A stretch of 64,000 nucleotides of DNA. Source: Pisolithus tinctorius. Taxonomy: Eukaryota > Basidiomycota > Agaricomycetes > Boletales > Pisolithaceae. The notes below the pieces were generated by a model. It was not told the DNA's origin. It was given only the letters and a program-made list of their open reading frames with translations, and searched no databases. Numbering within the stretch: the first letter of the stretch is position 1; every line of letters starts with the position of its first letter. Below are positions 46,051-58,229 of the stretch, in pieces. The stretch lies in the NCBI GenBank assembly GCA_024663395.1, contig JANFAH010000021.1, forward strand, positions 310,001 through 374,000. Reading direction: 5' to 3'. The translations under genes were made by a program, and so were the position numbers.

Positions 46051-46611
46051 ACAAAGGAGAGAGGAATGCCATGCTAGGGGGTGGACATACCGATTCAGAT
46101 GGCTTCAGGGAGATGTTCTGGATCGATGTTTTGCGAGCGTAGAATTCCCGGGCTAATAGAGGTGGTGGCGTATGGTGTTGCAATGATGATTGGCGTGATG
46201 AAAGACACGGAACTCCTAGAATCGTGGGTCATCATCAGCATCATCATCATCATCAGTTTTAAACATAAATTACGGAGCTCGGAAGGGTGAGGTTACTCAC
46301 TAGGTCGGCACGAGGGCAGCGGGACAAACTGCCTATTGCATCAGCTGGTAGTACTTCGTGTACTAAGTGGAAGGAGTGGGATGTATTATGTAATCCTACA
46401 AACTGTAGGCATTGTACTAGAAAACACTGGTTGGTTATAAACCCCAGAGCATTTCATGGCGAGGGCCTATATCCGAGAATAACGTGTACGCGTTCATGTC
46501 TGCAGGTAATGATCGTCAGTTGACATCGTTCACACTGCTAGTGCCAACGGAACGCAGATATGGAGAGATTGGATTGCTTCATTATTCGATAGACACCCCA
46601 AGACGAGCCCA
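46051..46611 (+). repeat. Dispersed repeat R1, copy 1
   Basis: About 560 bp closely matching 56144-56706 in the same orientation. Contains a TCA/ATC trinucleotide tract at about 46229-46256. No coding potential seen. 46620-46830 holds nothing recognised. Confidence 0.8.
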
Positions 46612-46830
46612 AGTGCGATGTCCCCCTGTGCTACCTGTAATCCGTACCTAGCAGGTCTTTATCATTAGCCACAACACTGTCGCGGTCAGACATCTTCGTT
46701 AGAGCCATAGGTACGTACATACTCATGTTCGGGTACTAAAATGCACTGCTGGTACAGGTATCAAACGGGAACACGAATAATAGAAAGTAGTACGACGGGC
46801 CGCAGTAGGAGAGTGCATGACGAGTACGAC

Positions 46831-49800
46831 CTACACAATCTCCGGTATCAGCACTTCAGTATCTAAGGTACTGGTCAGGTCTTGAACGCAAGCAGTAATC
46901 TCGCAATCGCTTGCAATTCTCTTGTACTCGTTGTGAGGTAACCTCTTCAGGAGAAGTGCTTTGAACGGCTGCCCCAGCTGCTCCAGCAAGTTCCAAACAG
47001 CATCGTCATCGCTCTCGGTCTGCGTTTCGAGCGATTTTGGATGCCAAGGACGGACAAGAAGATATGCACCCCTATTGCAAAGTTTGACCGACAGTGTGAC
47101 GTTGACAGGTCTTAGGCGCGATGCGTGAATCTCGTATGTGTAACGTGAGGGACTTGTGGAGAAACCCTGCAGCTTGACCGCTGTGACTTGATGGACAGTG
47201 GAGGGCAAGGCAAGCTTCCTATTGGCAAATCCGGCACGTGGTAAGCCTGAAAGTTTATCGTACAGCTCTTTTCCTTTTCCATTCCCAAGACCCAGGTCAT
47301 TGCGTTTGGCAGGGTTGCTGGGGATCACCTGGATATCAGGTACCGTCTGGTACGGCAAGAGATTGGCAGGGAAGCAGCTATTGAACGATGATGCCTCCCC
47401 AACCCAATCCAGAACCGAAATGTCTCCGGAACGTGAGATGATCTCTGCCAGGAGACGTCCGAGCGCATTCTCCACAGATTCGCCATAGAGGACTGGCAAG
47501 TGAACCTTGAAGATTCCAAAAAGGGAGTAGGCAATATCTTCTGGTCGAGTGGTACTACGGCCTGACGCCCAGTGGAGCCTGGTCCGCGCGTCGTCCACGC
47601 CGGGATAGAAATTGGTAAGGTGCTGTTCTGCTACTCCCGTTGCCTTCTGGAGCTCCTCGAGCACGGTAGGATCTGTTTTATGGTTCGCGGTGTCACTCTT
47701 CGTGTAGAGTGACCAGTCATACGTATAGAAGAGGATGGCGTGCGAAGCCAACAGTTCTTGAAGTGTCCAGCCTCGCCTGAACCAGACACTATTGGCAAGC
47801 GAACCAGCGTCGAAGACATCGGAAAGGTACACGATCGTCAGCGACGACCGGCGGTACCATGAAAACATAGACCCAATCGCTTCCTGCAATTCGGCGCTGC
47901 TATCTTTGTCGATGCAACACGTATCGCTCCATGCCCACTTGAAATTACGTTCGAGAGCAAGAAGGCAGAAGTCCTGGAGCTTTGCCAGACCGTCCGTGCC
48001 GTGCAAGTCATAGGTATTTTTGCCTGCAATTTCGCGTAGCAAGGGCTCGCCACTCCCCCATCTGTGAGATAGCATAGCAACTTGAAAGAAGTCTGTGACC
48101 GCACTACTGATCTCCGTTTGGAGCCGCCGCCTGTGGAGTGAAGAGGCTGAGGACAAGAGCCGTTTGTATTGAGGACTGTCTTCGAAATAAGATAGCTGGT
48201 CATCTCGGTTGCACATGGCACCTGTCGGAGTATGTAACAGGCGCGGCGGAAGATGTTCAACTGTTTCGAAAAAAACCCTTCTGATGAAATGCTTGATATC
48301 GTAAGAGCCGGAACATGAAAGACCAATCTGGGCTCTCTTTGGGTGAGCACCCATTCTAACCTTCACTTTGAGGTAACGCGCAAGGTATGCCTGAGACCGT
48401 ACATGATCAGGATGCTCTGGAGGGTACAACCCCGACGCGGTATGCGCAAGACTAATGGCCTCCTCGATGTCGTCCACTAGACCTTGTTGTTGGAACTTTT
48501 CGTGAAGGGAATTAGCGAGGTTAAGAAGAGGCCCGCAGCGATTCAGCGTGGGTGTACGTTCTAACAAGACTCGGCGAAGCGACACGATCTCTTCTAAATC
48601 TGCTATGGCATGACCCCTCCGAAAGCGATCATGAAGGCAATCGTCGAGCTGGAGAAGAATTGTCTGACTGTGGGGGTCGTCTGGGGCTAAGGATTCTGAC
48701 GCAATTCGTCTCAGAGCGATTACTTCGTCCAAATCCCCTTGCGACCCCTCCTGCTTGAACCGTTCAGATAGGAGATCGGCGAGATTAATGAGGACTAGAT
48801 GGCGTTGGGGGTGTTCCAGCGGAGTGAATTCGAGCGCAGTTCGCGCGAGTGTGACTATGGCGGCCACATTGCCGCGCCCTCTCTGCTTCTTGAGCTCTTC
48901 AGAAAGGAGATCGGCAAGATCCTTCAGAGCTAAGGTGGGAGTACGTTCTAACAAAACTCGGCGAACGGATACGATCTCCTCTAAATCCGCTATGGCACCA
49001 TCCATCCCGAAGCGATCACGAAGGCAGTCGTCGAGCTGGAGAAGAATTGTCTGCCTCTGGGGGTCATCTGGGGCTAAGGATTCTGACGCATTTCGTCTCA
49101 GCGCGATTATTTCGTCCAAATCCTCTTTCGACCCTTCCTGCTTGAACCGTTCAGATAGGAGATCTGCGAGATTGATGAGGGCTACATGGCGGTGGGGGTG
49201 TCCCAGCGGAGTGAATTCGAGTGCAGTTCGCGCGAGTGTGACTATGGTGGCCAAATCGCCGCTCCCTCTCTTCTTCGTGAGCTCTTCAGAAAGGAGATCG
49301 GCAAGATCCTTCAGACCTAAGGTGGGAGTACATTCTAACAGAACTCGGCGAAGCGAGACGATCTCCTCCAAATCCGCTATGGCACTATCCCTCCGGAAGC
49401 GATCGTGAAGGCAATCGTTGAGCTCGAGAAGAATTGTCTGTCTCTGGGGGTCACCTGGAGCTAAGGACTCTGACGCAGTTCGTCTCAGCGCGATTACTTC
49501 ATCCAAATCCTCTTTCGACCCTTCCTGCTTGAACCGTTCAGATAGGAGATCTGCGAGATTGATGAGGGCTAAGTGGCGTTGTGGGTGTTCTGGCGGAGTG
49601 AATTCGAGGGCAGTTCGCGCGAGTGTGACTATGACGGCCAAATCGCCGCTCCCTCTTTTCTTCTTGAGCTCTTCAGAAAGGAGACCGGCGAGATCTTTCA
49701 GAGCTAAGGTGGGCGTACGTTCCAACAAAACTCGGCGAAGGAACACAATCTCCTCTAAATCCGCTATGTCACCATCCATCCCAAAGCGATCATGAAGGCA

Positions 49801-52800
49801 ATCGTCGAGCTGGAGAAGAATTGTCTGTCTCTGGGGGTCATCTGGGGATAAGGATTCTGACACAGTTCGCCTCAGCGCGATTATTTCGTCCAAATCCTCT
49901 TTCGATCCCTCCTGCTTGAACCGTTCAGATAGGAGATCGGCGAGATTAATGAGGACTAGATGGCGTTGTGGGTGTTCCAGCGGAGTGAATTCGAGCGCAG
50001 TTCGCGCGAGCGTGACTATGGCGGCCAAATCGCAGCTCTCTCTTTTCTTCTTGAGCTCTTCAGAAACGAGATCGGCGAGATCTTTCAGAGCTAAGGTGGG
50101 TGTATGCTCTAACAAAACTCGGCGAAGCGAGACGATCTCCTCTAGATCCGCTATGGCACTGTCCCTCCGGAAGCGATCATGAAGGCAATCGTTGAGCTGG
50201 AGAAGAATTGTCTGTCTCTGGGGGTCATCTGGGGCTAAGGACTCTGACGCAGTTCGTCTCAGCGCGATTACTTCATCCAAATCCTCTTTCGACCCTTCCT
50301 GCTTGAACCGTCCAGATAGGAGATCTGCGAGATTGATGAGGGCTAAGTGGCGTTGTGGGTGTTCTGGCGGAGTGAATTCGAGTGCAGTTCGCGCGAGTGT
50401 GACTACGGCGGCCAAATCGGCACTCCCTCTTTTCTTCTTGAACTCGTCCGAAAGGAGATCGGCAAGATCTTTCAGAACCAAGCGAGCGTCTGGCGATTTC
50501 GGGGACATGCACTTTAAAGCAGGTTTCGGGAAGGCGGTGGACTCTTTTGCCTAAGTAGTAATGAAAAACTCGTTATTTACCAAGTGGGCTGGGAGCGATT
50601 AAGAGCAATGTACCTCAGCCTCAGTCATATCCCTGAGAAGCAGCAGTGTTGCACTCCACGCTGTTTCTGGTTGGCCTTGGAAGACTTGAGGGAATGTTGA
50701 CGCATGCCATTTACTGTTCCCGTTGCCGTTCAATGTTCCCATCGTAGTTTTGAGCTGCGACAACCGTTGGCTCAGCGTTTCGTCGGGAAGAAGCGACTCC
50801 AAGCTAATAGTCGGCACCACATAAACCCAGGACGGAACCGTGACCTTGCTAGAAAGGGGCTTGACAAGCGACTCGAAACGCTGTAACGTCAATGTAAGGT
50901 CCTCTGTCGGATCCGAGTCGAGCGAGTGGAGGAAGAGAATTCCAGAACGACATTTCTCGGACAAGCTGTAGCAGTATTTAAAACGTTATAACGGAAGGGC
51001 ATCTGTCACACCCAACTTTAACCAGCTAATCATCACATTCGCAGCATCGAGATCGAGATCTTCACGGTTCGAATCGAATGGGGGTATCTTGACGACTACG
51101 ATATTGACTTGGCTGTTCATGAGGTTGCACCTCAATGCTTTGATATGCTCTGCACGATGTGGACCCATCTCTGCGACTTCGATACCGTGGCATTCAAACA
51201 ATTGGTTGGCGAACTAGCACTCGTTTAGGAAGTTTCGCCTGTAAATTAATGCCAACATTACCAAACTCTGGCCAGCCTCAGCAGGGCCCACCACACTGCA
51301 AACGACGTTAGGACCGACGTTTCCGGAAGTATGCCGCCACGTACAGGATTACATAAACATTCTGAACAGATGAGACGAGTTGCACGAGCTGTCTGGGGAT
51401 GCCGCAACTGCAAATGTCCTAGTAGATGACCGTAAGGAGAAAACCACAACACGAGAAGAAAGGGACAGAATATTCACAATCTCCGAGCTGCGCTTTAATG
51501 CTCCCAAGCTGTCATCCACGGCGCGGAGGCCCCTTCTCAAGCAGGGAGCCGACTGCAGAAGTGTCAGTTACACGCAAACATGGGTAGGTCTTTCACGCAC
51601 CCGGAGGACATCGCACACGAGCCGCATCGAGTTCGCGCAGGCCGAAATAACACGAGCATCTGTCGATCGAAGGACCTGTCGTGCTTCAGATTGCCTCTGT
51701 GATACGTTCTGGACGGTTCCTTGCACGTCACTCATTTGCCTAACAGGCAGAAGATGGTCGTCAACTATTTTCGCATGTGACCCACGATATTCTTACCTAG
51801 CAAAATCTTTGATTGCTGTCTTTAAATCTTCTGGTAACCTCGTCTGTCTCGTATGTTCAACTACTACGTTAATTAGGAGCGTAGCAGTTTCCAAGACTTG
51901 AAAAAGTACGTGGTGCGTTCCAGTCATGGTCTAACACAGAACAGCATGAGGTCATTCCCGACACCAAGTCAGCGACGAAGGCTCACCTGAATTGATAGAG
52001 CAAGGCTGAGAGATGGAGAAATCACGTCCTTGAGGTGAGGTATACGAACGAGTTCTGCCACGCCAAGAGCAGCTTGCAGAACAGGAATTACTCGAACCAA
52101 ACTACTCCGGTAGCCCTCTGTTTTGCAAGTTCCGGAACTGCTAAGGCTTATGATCCCCGACCCGACAGACCGACTGCTGGAGGTATCAGAGGAGGTAGTA
52201 AACGAATTTGTTGAAAGCAAAGAGGGCGATCTTTGAAGAAGACGCTTGCTATCCTGCGGAACCGGGCTACGAGACCTCTCTGTACTATTCTTGAGCCGCT
52301 TGAAAATCCCCTTGACACCCGACATGACGTCAGTGAGAGTCGCCATGACGGTTCTTCCTGCCGCTGTCCTGTGAAGTGGCACATGTTCATCAACCATTTC
52401 TCGCTGGATTTGAAGTGGACGGCGCTGGACGGGTGGTGCCACAGAAAGGCAACTAATAATTTTCCAAGCAGATTCCATTGTCCCGTCGAAGCGATGAATG
52501 GTTGATCCCAAGTTGATCATGGCCTGCCAGAAGCCGGACTGCAGTTCGTTTTCGCGTGCTGACCCAACTTCTTCAGTTACTTCATCCCACATCGTAGTAA
52601 CGAGGACGATATTCTTGAAGTTCTCCTTTCCACATAGTTCCATGAACATATTGTAGTTCCTTAACGGTGTTCCTGAAACCCTATTGTCTGAAATTCGGTG
52701 CAAATACAACACGCCGCTTAGTTTGATGTTCTTTTTGTAGCTGAAACGTTGTCAGAATCGAGATTGCTCCACAATCAAGCTGACCGGCTTACGCTGCATT

Positions 52801-53483
52801 CAACCATTGTGCAATTTCCCTAAGAATCTGGGCATCTGTCATGAACGTATCATCGAACCCAGGAGTATCAACTAAAACAATGTTGCGGATGCCATCGGAG
52901 TGAGGATATCGGACCGGGCGCATTTCCTTTGTATATGACATCAAATCATGACCGGCATTCACAGCAGGCCTTCCAACCGCGCAATCAACAAACTGGGTTC
53001 ATTCAATTCGAATGAGCTTGTGAGCATGCATGGAATACTCACAGTACTCTTCCCAGCGCCAGTAGGACCCATGACACTAGCATCGAGCATTAGTGTTAAA
53101 CACCGATATGGGGAATAATGCTGACGCACGCGATAATGATATCATTCTCATCAATTTCAATTTCTCCGAGCAGAGACGTCGAAATTGGAGTTAGGTCACT
53201 CGCGCTGTCACTGGACTGACATTCGAGGGCGGCGGTGCTGTTTACCCAGGCTTGGACATCCTGGTTACCCCTCGGTGGTGTATCGCGAACATTCCATTCA
53301 GGTATGTCACTTAAAGGACTTGAGACATAGTTGATGTCTCCAAGAGCCGCAAACGAGGTGGATGGAGAGGAAGCGTCGGTATTCCTTGATGGCGAGCGAA
53401 ACAGGGAAAGAGTCTATTTCCACTATTATTCAAGAGAGTGCATGCAAGACTTCTGGATTTACCTTGAGCTTGGACGGCGACAT
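46831..53483 (-). CDS. NLR-like multidomain protein: GTPase, helical linker, pseudo-GTPase, TPR array, HET
   Basis: The thirteen exons are 53483-53463, 53413-53130, 53076-53043, 52992-52793, 52740-51987, 51930-51797, 51739-51601, 51552-51478, 51418-51345, 51295-51262, 51213-51017, 50965-50614 and 50550-46831. They join in phase to 2005 residues. Domain 1 is a GTPase with P-loop Gly-Pro-Thr-Gly-Ala-Gly-Lys-Ser-Thr (105-113), Asp-Thr-Pro-Gly (155-158) and a Thr-x-x-Trp-Asp base-recognition motif (228-232). After a Ser-rich linker comes a helical stretch (about 400-565). The second GTPase-like fold has P-loop Gly-Pro-Ala-Glu-Ala-Gly-Gln-Ser-Leu (575-583), with the Lys lost. Then come five near-identical 129-residue TPR-type units (about 789-1434). 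A HET domain follows (about 1585-1700, Leu-Ser-His-Arg-Trp and Trp-Thr-Leu-Gln-Glu-Leu). HET domains trigger incompatibility cell death in fungi. A nonself-receptor role is inferred from this layout. Confidence 0.87.
48544..50479 (-). repeat. Five tandem 387-bp units encoding 129-residue TPR blocks
   Basis: The marker TAAGGTGGG (plus strand) recurs at 48931, 49318, 49705 and 50092, exactly 387 bases apart, with diverged edges at 48544 and 50479. 387 bp is 129 residues, or three 43-residue TPR-like helices pairs. Units look about 90% alike by eye, so the array expanded or was homogenised recently. Confidence 0.92.
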
Positions 53484-54008
53484 CGGGAAAACGGAGGGCG
53501 CCGCAAAGGGGAGATTGCAATAAGGGCTGGAGCATGGAATGCATGGTGTTTTGCGTCGTATTTAGGACGCATGTCAACGAAGTATGACACGCATTGAAGG
53601 GCAGGTACCACCATTGCTCCGCAAACACGAGGACGGACAACGTTCTCTTCGGACATTCGAATTCCTTGCATCGAGCGCCAAAAGCACTTATCTTCAGTGG
53701 GGAATAGTCATAGTACTACAAGGAGCTTTAAATGATCGATTGAATTGAGCCACGATTAGAAGGGGTAGATTTGGGGGCCCTTATGCTGTAAATGATGGTG
53801 AGGCAGGACATGTGGACAGCTTGATGCAGGTACATTGGCACGTATCCGGACGGTATTATACATACCTGAACGTTGAACCCTGCGAGCTCTACCCTACTCC
53901 CAGTGATATCCTCTGGCGCATAGAATGTCCTCCGAGCCTGTTATCATCGAGTATGTCCTCCCTGCGGATCGATCCTGTTCGTTTTAACTACACTGTCCCG
54001 GATTGATT

Positions 54009-54914
54009 GGTCCTACGGGATCAGGGGAATCCAACATAAGTAAAGGAATGGTCTCTTCAGATTCGTTAGTTAAGGGACGCGTGGTTCATCAACCAACTCA
54101 CGGGAAGAAAAGAGGACAATCCAGCACATGGGCTCAAATCGGATAAGCAAAGCATTAGAGAATTTACAGCCAATCTTCTCAACAACCGACAATACATGTT
54201 CGTGGACACCCCGGGGCTCGATGACACTTATCAATCAGACCGGGATATACTCCGTACAATCACTAAGTGGCTAGAGAAGAAGTGAGCGACCGAGTTTGTC
54301 AGATTAACCACTCACCGACACGCAAACAGATATCGCAATGAGGTTAAACTGACCGACGTCCTCTACACGTATCGCATAAGATAATCAGATGTCGAAATCA
54401 GTATACAAGAACCTTGACATGTCCAGCCGGTGGTGTGGAGACAAGGCTGCCGAGCGTGTGCAATCGGTAACCACTATGTGGGGCAAGGTGAAAGATAAGA
54501 ATCTCGCAGAGAGCAGAGTGTTGCAACTGGAGGCGAACTTGTGGAAGCCGCTACTTGACGCAGGGGCTTGCCATGAACGATTCTCGATTTCGCGTGGGAA
54601 ATTGTTCGAGGTTTGACGGAGGAAGGAGAAGCCGTTTTTTGATTCAGGACGAGCTGGTGGACGCGGGAATGAAGCTAAACGAGACGGCTGCCAGGAAAAC
54701 CCTCTACACGCAATTCTGGAAGGTCTTGCATGAACAAAAGGAAAACAATCAAACAGCTGCAGGAGAAAGCCATCGCGCAAAGGATCCAGAGTTGGTGAAG
54801 CAGCTCGAGGCGGAGCAACTGCGCTTGGAAGCTGACTCAACTGCAGAAGACGGAGGACGACATGAACAAACCGAAGATCCCCTTCTTCGGATGCTTAGCA
54901 CACTTCTTTTCTAA
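54009..54914 (+). pseudogene. GTPase pseudogene, paralogue of the G domain of the HET gene
   Basis: The pieces in order are P-loop Gly-Pro-Thr-Gly-Ser-Gly-Glu-Ser-Asn (54009-54035; the essential Lys is Glu), an intron whose donor reads ATAAGT instead of GTAAGT, a Phe-Ile-Asn-Gln-Leu-Thr-Gly segment, and Val-Asp-Thr-Pro-Gly-Leu-Asp-Asp (near 54200). A second intron (GTGAGC donor near 54285) is followed by a Thr-Thr-Met-Trp base motif near 54470 and a charged coiled-coil tail (54650-54900) in shifting frames. It reads away from the intact gene, on the opposite strand. A dead P-loop, dead splice site and frameshifts make a product unlikely. Confidence 0.78.
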
Positions 54915-55343
54915 AAAGTCATCATCCGTGAGTCCCCCGTTTGGTCGTTCCTCATCAACCCAGAACTCATACAGCTCCACAGCGTAAGATCGAACTAAGC
55001 CTGCCAGGTCAGTAAGCTACTCCCAAAGTTTTGACTTGTGCTGTCCCTTCTTCACATCTACTTATCCTACATACTCTTCGTGTATACATTCGGTACGAAA
55101 AGAGAGACCTGTCAAACCAGATGTCCCAATCCTGTGAACCCACGTCTCACGCCGGTCTGTCCGATATTCGATAAAATTATGCTTTATCAGCCTGTTGACA
55201 TCGGTCACAACGGTTGGCAGATTTCATCGAGAGGAACCGTGCCGATCGCATTCAATAAATTGAGCAGCAATGCCACCAGGGCCATCCCAACCGACAGTAC
55301 TCGTACCAGTTCGTATCGCATTTCACGGTAAGTATTGGTTATT

Positions 55344-55859
55344 CTACAAAAGACTCGTATTGTCCCCAATGTCACCGGGAACTGAAAACGGGACATGCGA
55401 AGAGGGCGCACTTTCCACCCAATCTTTAATGGAGAGTTCCGCTATTAGCCAGCCTGTGACGACATGAACGAGGACCAGACCTAACTCCAGCAGGGACATC
55501 AAAAACATGCTCGAGGGGAGGTTACAACGAGGACAACAACATGGAACACGTTTGACTTCGTATTCAAGTGGCACACCACGAGGAATTGACTTGCGGCACG
55601 TCATTGGAAAGCAGGTCATCGATTCATTACATTTTCCCGAGAAATGCGGATGATATAGTGACGGAGTCATGAATCTCTCCGCATTGTAAAGGGGAACTTC
55701 GGGTGCTAATGTGTCTGTTCCTCCACCCTGCCTCACTTCCATCGGTTCCCTCCCGACGTACAACATAGAGCCGTCTGCAATTCTCACAACCCCCCTGAAA
55801 ACCTCCGAGATTCGACTGGAGACCAAAGACTTCTTCGGACAGGCTGAAGATGCGGCCAC
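55344..55859 (-). CDS. Hypothetical protein with one membrane segment (uncertain, probably incomplete)
   Basis: An open minus-strand stretch of about 170 residues. It has a Cys-rich middle (Cys at several positions including Cys-Cys-Cys-Pro) followed by a hydrophobic segment of about 20 residues that could span a membrane. It has no ATG at a suitable place, so an upstream exon is missing from my model, and the 3' end at 55344 may be an unspliced donor region. No family recognised. 54915-55340 holds nothing I can name. Confidence 0.35.
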   Translation of the reverse strand: MAASSACPKKSLVSSRISEVFRGVVRIADGSMLYVGREPMEVRQGGGTDTLAPEVPLYNAERFMTPSLYHPHFSGKCNESMTCFPMTCRKSIPRGVPLEYEVKRVPCCCPRCNLPSSMFLMSLLELGLVLVHVVTGWLIAELSIKDWVESAPSSHVPFSVPGDIGDNTSLL

Positions 55860-56143
55860 AGTGCTACCGTTAGCAATGTCATTCGCTGTAGTTGCATCAC
55901 TCGATGCACCGCTAGCTCACGTTGTACCACGCTTATGCGTTCCTACTTCGTCAAATCACTGTCGTAGCCATGGCGCTCTCGCACATCGTATGGAGGGTCC
56001 TGCCTTGTGTCTCAAAACAACTCCTAAAATCACGACCGTATGCGACATAACATACATACGTACCCTTTTCAGGCGTATATCCTTACAACTGGAAGCCTGG
56101 AATCCATAGCACGCTAGAAGGCAGCACAGGTATTTTCGTGTCC

Positions 56144-56706
56144 ACGAAGGAGAGACAAATGCCATGCTAGGGGGCAGACGTACCGATTCAAATGGTTTCA
56201 GTGAGATTTTCTGGATCGATGTTCTTCAAGCGTAGAATTCCGGGCTAATAGAGATGACGGGGAATGGTATTGCAATGATGATTGGCGTGATGAAAGACAC
56301 GGTACTCCTGGAATCAGAGGTCATCACTAGCATCATTATCATAAGTATGGAAACATAAGTTACGGAGCTCGGAAAGGTGAGTCTACTCACTAAGTCGGCG
56401 CAAGGGCAACGGGATAAGTTGCCTACTGCCCCAGTTGGTAGGACTTAGCGTGGGGGAAGGAATGGGATGGATTGTGTAATCCTACAAACTGGCTGAAGTT
56501 GAATGATCAGATTCCCTCAGGTAGGCATCAAAAACTTATAAGCCCCAGAGCGCCCCAACGAGGGCCTATATCCGAGAATAACGTGTGTGCGTTCATCTAC
56601 AGACCATGATCGTCAGTTGATGTCGTTCACACTGCTAGTGCCAACGGAACGCAGACATGGAGAAATGGGATTGCTTCAGTATTCAATGAACACCTCAAGA
56701 CGGGCC
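56144..56706 (+). repeat. Dispersed repeat R1, copy 2
   Basis: Second copy of 46051-46611, same orientation, differing by scattered substitutions and small indels. Copies R1 bracket the GTPase-TPR-HET gene and its pseudogene relative. Confidence 0.8.
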
Positions 56707-56714
56707 CGCATCTC

Positions 56715-57045
56715 TTCGGCAGCCGGCAGCCAAAAGGTGGCTGACCTGAAAGGTACCCTGCGAAAGCAGATGTCAGGCTCTCCACTGCCCCTATGGATTC
56801 AGCATGCCAGTCGTCCGCTCCGCCCGCCTACCTTCCGCTTCAACTATCAACATCCGCATTGCGCATCTACTCCCCCGTCCCCTCTCTGCGTCATAATTGA
56901 TGGACGACGCCGAGCCCCGACTGTTCTCGTCGTGTCAACGGACGCCAACGAACCTCATGTACTCCTGGCAAACGCGTTGGCCCTTCCGGGTAGTTGTAGA
57001 CGAAGAGACGTGAGGAGCAATCCTTGACCTGGTGGATACCATCCT
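56715..57045 (+). repeat. Dispersed repeat R2, copy 1
   Basis: Matches 60340-60640, with shared words such as CATGTACTCCTGGCAA and ATTGATGGACGAC. It follows R1 copy 2 directly, so R1 plus R2 may be one longer element. 57046-57700 has no recognised gene. Confidence 0.7.
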
Positions 57046-58229
57046 GCACAGGTACTCCCGTGGGTCAGATAGTCACATGGACATGCTCGCCCAGTCATAC
57101 GCATTTGCAATCCACTATCGTGGTACAAAATTTTCGATGCGCCTCGGGATACTGCAGTTGACTGTAGGGACGTCAGCAGTTCCATCGATGCTGGTCCGTT
57201 GCCGAACGATGGGCCTACATGAGTCGCGTGAGTTGATCGTTATCTCTTTCTGGACGACATCTCATGCCTATGATATGCCATATACCAACGCTGTGCTTCG
57301 ATTCTCTAGCGTTTCTTCGTTGATGCAATCTGTGCCCTTTGGGCTCATTCTCGCCAGCGAGACACCAACAGGCTAGCTCATTCGCTGAATATCCATTGAT
57401 TTCGCAGTGTCTTCCCCCCGCAAGGCAACGTGAGCGTGATCGATGACACGCCCCATACGCAGTTAAGTGGATTCTCTGGACGATAGCCTCCGCGATACGG
57501 ACGGCCACTTCCTCGTGCGTCGTCATGGCTTTTTTCATCCTTACCCTCATCGTCTGCTCCACTGATAGGGTACCAGTCCGTTTCCTTCCTCGGCAGACGC
57601 GACAACGAGAGATTGATTAGACAAACTTGTCGAGCTTATGGGACTAGAGGTGCGTTTTCTAGTGCCTCCGTAGCTGATGGCCCTGGGTAGGGAACTGATA
57701 GCTCTGACTACAGCGCAGATCATTACTCGCAGACATTGCCTCGGAGGCCGTCATCATAAAGCGTTTCATTCGAGCGAGGAGACGGTAGAGATGAGAGATA
57801 TGACGGTAGCACGAGGCCTGCCATCTTGTCGTCTGTGCACCTGTCGTTACCTACCCAATCATATTCATATTCGAGGATACAAAAATGGGGTGATGGAGAT
57901 AGCACGTCTGAGTTTGCTAGCGAGGGGAAAAGGAACGAACGTAAGCCTGACAGAAATCTTAATCTTTTGATTTGGTAGAATCGGATTAGTCTACATACCG
58001 ACTCCGAGCGTATGTTGCAGTCGTAGAGATATCTGCCGAGGCCCGATCGAGGAGGGAGAACGCCACCCGTTCCGCGTCTTCCATTCGCAACCTTCAATCC
58101 TATCAAGAGCGAAGAGACCGGGATATCTGACAGTAATAAACAAGATACAGCATAACTATACAAAATATTGCATTCCAGGCTGTCGTAGAGCACTTCAGTG
58201 CCCCAGCAGAAGTGTAACAAAAAAAAACT

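Noticed and set aside
48755..50554. Repeated Ser/Arg-rich plus-strand frames
   Set aside because: They are the reverse reading of the five TPR units and repeat with the same 387 bp period.
51345..51930. Naming the helical linker a HeLo or MLKL-type death domain
   Set aside because: The stretch is helical and in a fitting place, but I see no diagnostic residue, so it is left unnamed.
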